From NCBI GenBank assembly GCA_963838385.1, contig CAWIRE010000001.1, positions 868,001-932,000 of the forward strand: a stretch of DNA of 64,000 bases, read 5' to 3'. Each line of letters begins with the position of its first letter. The stretch's first letter is position 1. Under the pieces are notes generated by a model. It had not been told where the DNA came from. It saw nothing but the letters and a program-made list of their open reading frames with translations, and searched no databases. The stretch is from DAHUYF01 sp963838385 (GTDB lineage Bacteria > Pseudomonadota > Alphaproteobacteria > ATCC43930 > CGMCC-115725). Positions 62,242 to 64,000 of this stretch are shown in pieces. The translations under genes and the position numbers were made by a program.

Positions 62242-63342
62242 ATGGGTTTCAATTGCGGCATCGTCGGGCTGCCCAATGTCGGCAAGTCGACGCTCTTCAA
62301 CGCGCTCACCGCCACCGCGGCGGCGGAAGCGGCGAACTATCCCTTCTGCACCATCGAGCCCAATGTCGGCCGCGTCGCGGTGCCCGACGAGCGGCTCGAA
62401 ATCTGCGCCCGGCTGGCCAAATCGGCCAAGATCATCGCCACGCAGCTCGAATTCGTCGACATCGCCGGGCTGGTGCGCGGCGCCTCGCGCGGCGAGGGGC
62501 TGGGCAACCAGTTCCTCGGCCATATCCGCGAGGTCGACGCCATCGCCCATGTGCTGCGCTGCTTCGAGGACGGCAACGTCACCCATGTCGAGGGCTCGAT
62601 CGATCCGATCCGCGACGCGGAGACGGTCGAGACCGAGCTGCTGCTGGCCGATCTCGACAGCGTCGAGCGCCGCGTCGCGGCCACGCAGAAGAAGGCGCGC
62701 GGCGCCGACAAGGAGGCGCAGGCGCAGCTCGCGGTGATGGAGGCGGTGCTGGGCGCCTTGCGCGAGGGCAAGCCCGCGCGCAGCGTCGCGCTGGCGCCGG
62801 AGCAGCGCGCGATCTTCAAGGGGCTGCAGCTCATCACGGCGAAGCCCGTGCTCTATGTCTGCAACGTCGAGGAGGCGGCCGCCGCCAAGGGCAATGCGCA
62901 ATCGGCGCGCGTCGCGGCCTTTGCCGAGGCGCAGGGCGCCGCCTCGGTGGTGATCTCCGCCGCCATCGAGGCGGAAGTGGCGCAGCTCGCCGACGAGGCC
63001 GAGAAGCGCGAGTTCCTGTCGAGCCTCGGCCTCGCCGAGGCCGGCCTCACGCGCGTCATCCGCGCCGGCTACCGGCTCCTCGACCTCATCACCTTCTTCA
63101 CCGTCGGCCCCAAGGAGGCGCATGCCTGGACGGTGGCGCAAGGCACCAAGGCGCCGCAGGCGGCGGGCGTCATTCACACCGATTTCGAGAAGGGCTTCAT
63201 CCGCGCCGAGACCATCGCCTATGCCGATTTCGTCGCCTGCGGCGGCGAGCAGGGCGCCAAGGAAGCGGGCAAGATGCGGCTGGAAGGCGCCGAGTATGTG
63301 ATCCAGGACGGCGACATCCTGCATTTCCGCTTCAATCTCTGA
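62242..63342 (+). CDS. ychF: Redox-regulated ATPase YchF
   Basis: The 366-residue Obg-family protein has GIVGLPNVGKSTLFNALT (G1), FCTIEPNVGRVAVPD, the G3 VDIAGLVRGASRGEGLGNQFL and a coiled-coil insert (residues about 120-200). NVEE replaces the NKxD motif (CNVEEAA), the basis for ATP rather than GTP preference in YchF. The C-terminal TGS domain (LLDLITFFTVGPKEAHAWTV, HTDFEKGFIRAETIAYADF) is complete. It negatively affects oxidative-stress responses in E. coli. Last gene of the prs-rplY-pth-ychF cluster. Confidence 0.97.
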   Translation: MGFNCGIVGLPNVGKSTLFNALTATAAAEAANYPFCTIEPNVGRVAVPDERLEICARLAKSAKIIATQLEFVDIAGLVRGASRGEGLGNQFLGHIREVDAIAHVLRCFEDGNVTHVEGSIDPIRDAETVETELLLADLDSVERRVAATQKKARGADKEAQAQLAVMEAVLGALREGKPARSVALAPEQRAIFKGLQLITAKPVLYVCNVEEAAAAKGNAQSARVAAFAEAQGAASVVISAAIEAEVAQLADEAEKREFLSSLGLAEAGLTRVIRAGYRLLDLITFFTVGPKEAHAWTVAQGTKAPQAAGVIHTDFEKGFIRAETIAYADFVACGGEQGAKEAGKMRLEGAEYVIQDGDILHFRFNL

Positions 63343-63424
63343 GCCGCGCCGCGCGGCCTCTTGACGGCGTGGCCCGGCGATCCGATGTGACGGGGCGGGG
63401 TCCCGATCCGGAAAGGCCGTCGCC

Positions 63425-64000
63425 ATGACTACAGGCAAGCAACTTAAGCTCGGCGCCTTCATGCGCCCCGTCAGCATCCACACCGGGGCCTGGCGCTATC
63501 CCGGGGCCTATCCGGACGCCAATTTCAACTTCGCGCATCTGAAGCGCTTCGCGCAGACGCTGGAACGCGGCAAGTTCGACGCCTTCTTCATGGCCGACCA
63601 TCTGGCGGTGCTCAACATGCCGATGGCGGCGCTGAAGCGCAGCCACACGGTGACCTCCTTCGAGCCCTTCACGCTGCTCTCGGCGCTGGCCGGCGCCACC
63701 GAGCGCATCGGCCTCGTCGCCACCGCCTCCACCACCTTCGATCAGCCCTATCACATCGCGCGCCGCTTCGCCTCGCTCGACCATATCAGCGGCGGGCGCG
63801 CCGGATGGAACATCGTCACCACCTCCAACCCCGATGCCGCGCTCAATTTCGGGCTGGAGGAACATGTCGAGCATGACGAGCGCTACGACCGCGCGCGCGA
63901 GTTCTACGACGTGGTGACGGGTCTCTGGGACAGCTGGGCCGACGACGCCTTCGTCCGCGACGTCGAGGCCGGCCTCTATTTCGACCCGGCGAAGCTCCAT
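63425..64000 (+). CDS. LLM class flavin-dependent monooxygenase (NtaA/SnaA/DszA type), cut by window edge
   Basis: The first 192 residues of a long bacterial luciferase-like monooxygenase: KLGAFMRPVSIHTGAWRYPGA, FAQTLERGKFDAFFMADHLAV, SFEPFTLLSALAGATERIGL, ASTTFDQPYHIARRFASLDH and GRAGWNIVTTSNPDAALNFG. This matches the NtaA/SnaA/DszA group (about 440 residues), which oxidise nitrilotriacetate, sulfonates, DBT or similar compounds with FMNH2. The gene runs off the right edge, so substrate cannot be narrowed. ATG 63425 is 82 bases after ychF. Confidence 0.88.
   Translation, partial: MTTGKQLKLGAFMRPVSIHTGAWRYPGAYPDANFNFAHLKRFAQTLERGKFDAFFMADHLAVLNMPMAALKRSHTVTSFEPFTLLSALAGATERIGLVATASTTFDQPYHIARRFASLDHISGGRAGWNIVTTSNPDAALNFGLEEHVEHDERYDRAREFYDVVTGLWDSWADDAFVRDVEAGLYFDPAKLH

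Overview
The window is a very GC-rich chromosomal segment (roughly 70% G+C by eye, not computed). It almost certainly comes from an alphaproteobacterium, probably a Rhodospirillales-like heterotroph. The evidence is the gene neighbourhoods: dnaG / rlpA / yqeY / carA-carB / greA; uvrC-pgsA with molybdenum cofactor genes; ilvE / PetP-type MarR / PetR-type regulator / kinase; proC with an upstream YbjN gene, ubiK, hldD, lgt, a MidA-like methyltransferase and pgeF; and prs-rplY-pth-ychF. An ELM1-family protein, a phasin and a MASE1 kinase fit the same assignment. Nearly all of it is housekeeping DNA. I see no tRNA, rRNA, CRISPR array, prophage or intact insertion sequence.

Layout. 0-7 kb: DNA primase (left end cut off), a small RlpA lipoprotein, YqeY, carbamoyl-phosphate synthase (carAB) and greA. 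7-12.4 kb: a HAD phosphatase with an Lrp regulator, an ELM1-like protein, a two-domain PAP2 phosphatase and an ArnT-like membrane glycosyltransferase. 12.4-18.8 kb: a large unknown protein (frameshifted), trxB-lysR, a repeat-containing membrane-anchored protein, a strong candidate structured RNA with an intrinsic terminator, and a DUF1932-type dehydrogenase. 18.8-24.6 kb: an arginine/ornithine breakdown group (ArgZ-like dihydrolase, RocD, divergent AsnC/Lrp regulator), a frameshifted alpha-hydroxy-acid dehydrogenase, an SDR and small proteins. 24.6-28.4 kb: a 25-residue membrane peptide, MsrP and an EF-G-like GTPase. 28.4-33.4 kb: otsA and a FixL/FixJ-like two-component pair, with a 49-bp repeat present twice. 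33.4-46 kb: aatA, uvrB-folM-folB, uvrC-pgsA-mobB-moeA-SDR and moaD-moaE, the last two groups separated by a vapC remnant and a tiny lipoprotein/repeat-protein cassette. 46-53.4 kb: crotonase-ilvE, petP-petR-kinase, phasin, TetR, ybjN-proC, ubiK. 53.5-64 kb: hldD (broken), lgt, midA-like, pgeF, a DapA-family lyase, an aminotransferase, prs-rplY-pth-ychF and the start of an LLM-class flavin monooxygenase.

How the genes work together. Arginine and ornithine could be degraded to P5C by the ArgZ-like/RocD pair, and ProC elsewhere in the window reduces P5C to proline. FolM-like reductase and FolB sit together in pterin metabolism. MobB, MoeA, MoaD and MoaE serve molybdenum cofactor synthesis, and MsrP uses that cofactor in the periplasm. 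Prs, L25, Pth and YchF form a nucleotide/translation cluster.

A recurrent feature is single-base damage. Four genes, including the essential dnaG, carry one-base insertions or deletions, and hldD also has an in-frame TAG. Because dnaG is essential, residual sequencing or assembly error is the simplest explanation, although true decay of the non-essential genes cannot be excluded. The most interesting non-coding item is the 17.12-17.34 kb region: three abutting perfect or near-perfect hairpins with GAAA and UUCG tetraloops, an anti-Shine-Dalgarno-like linker and a textbook terminator.
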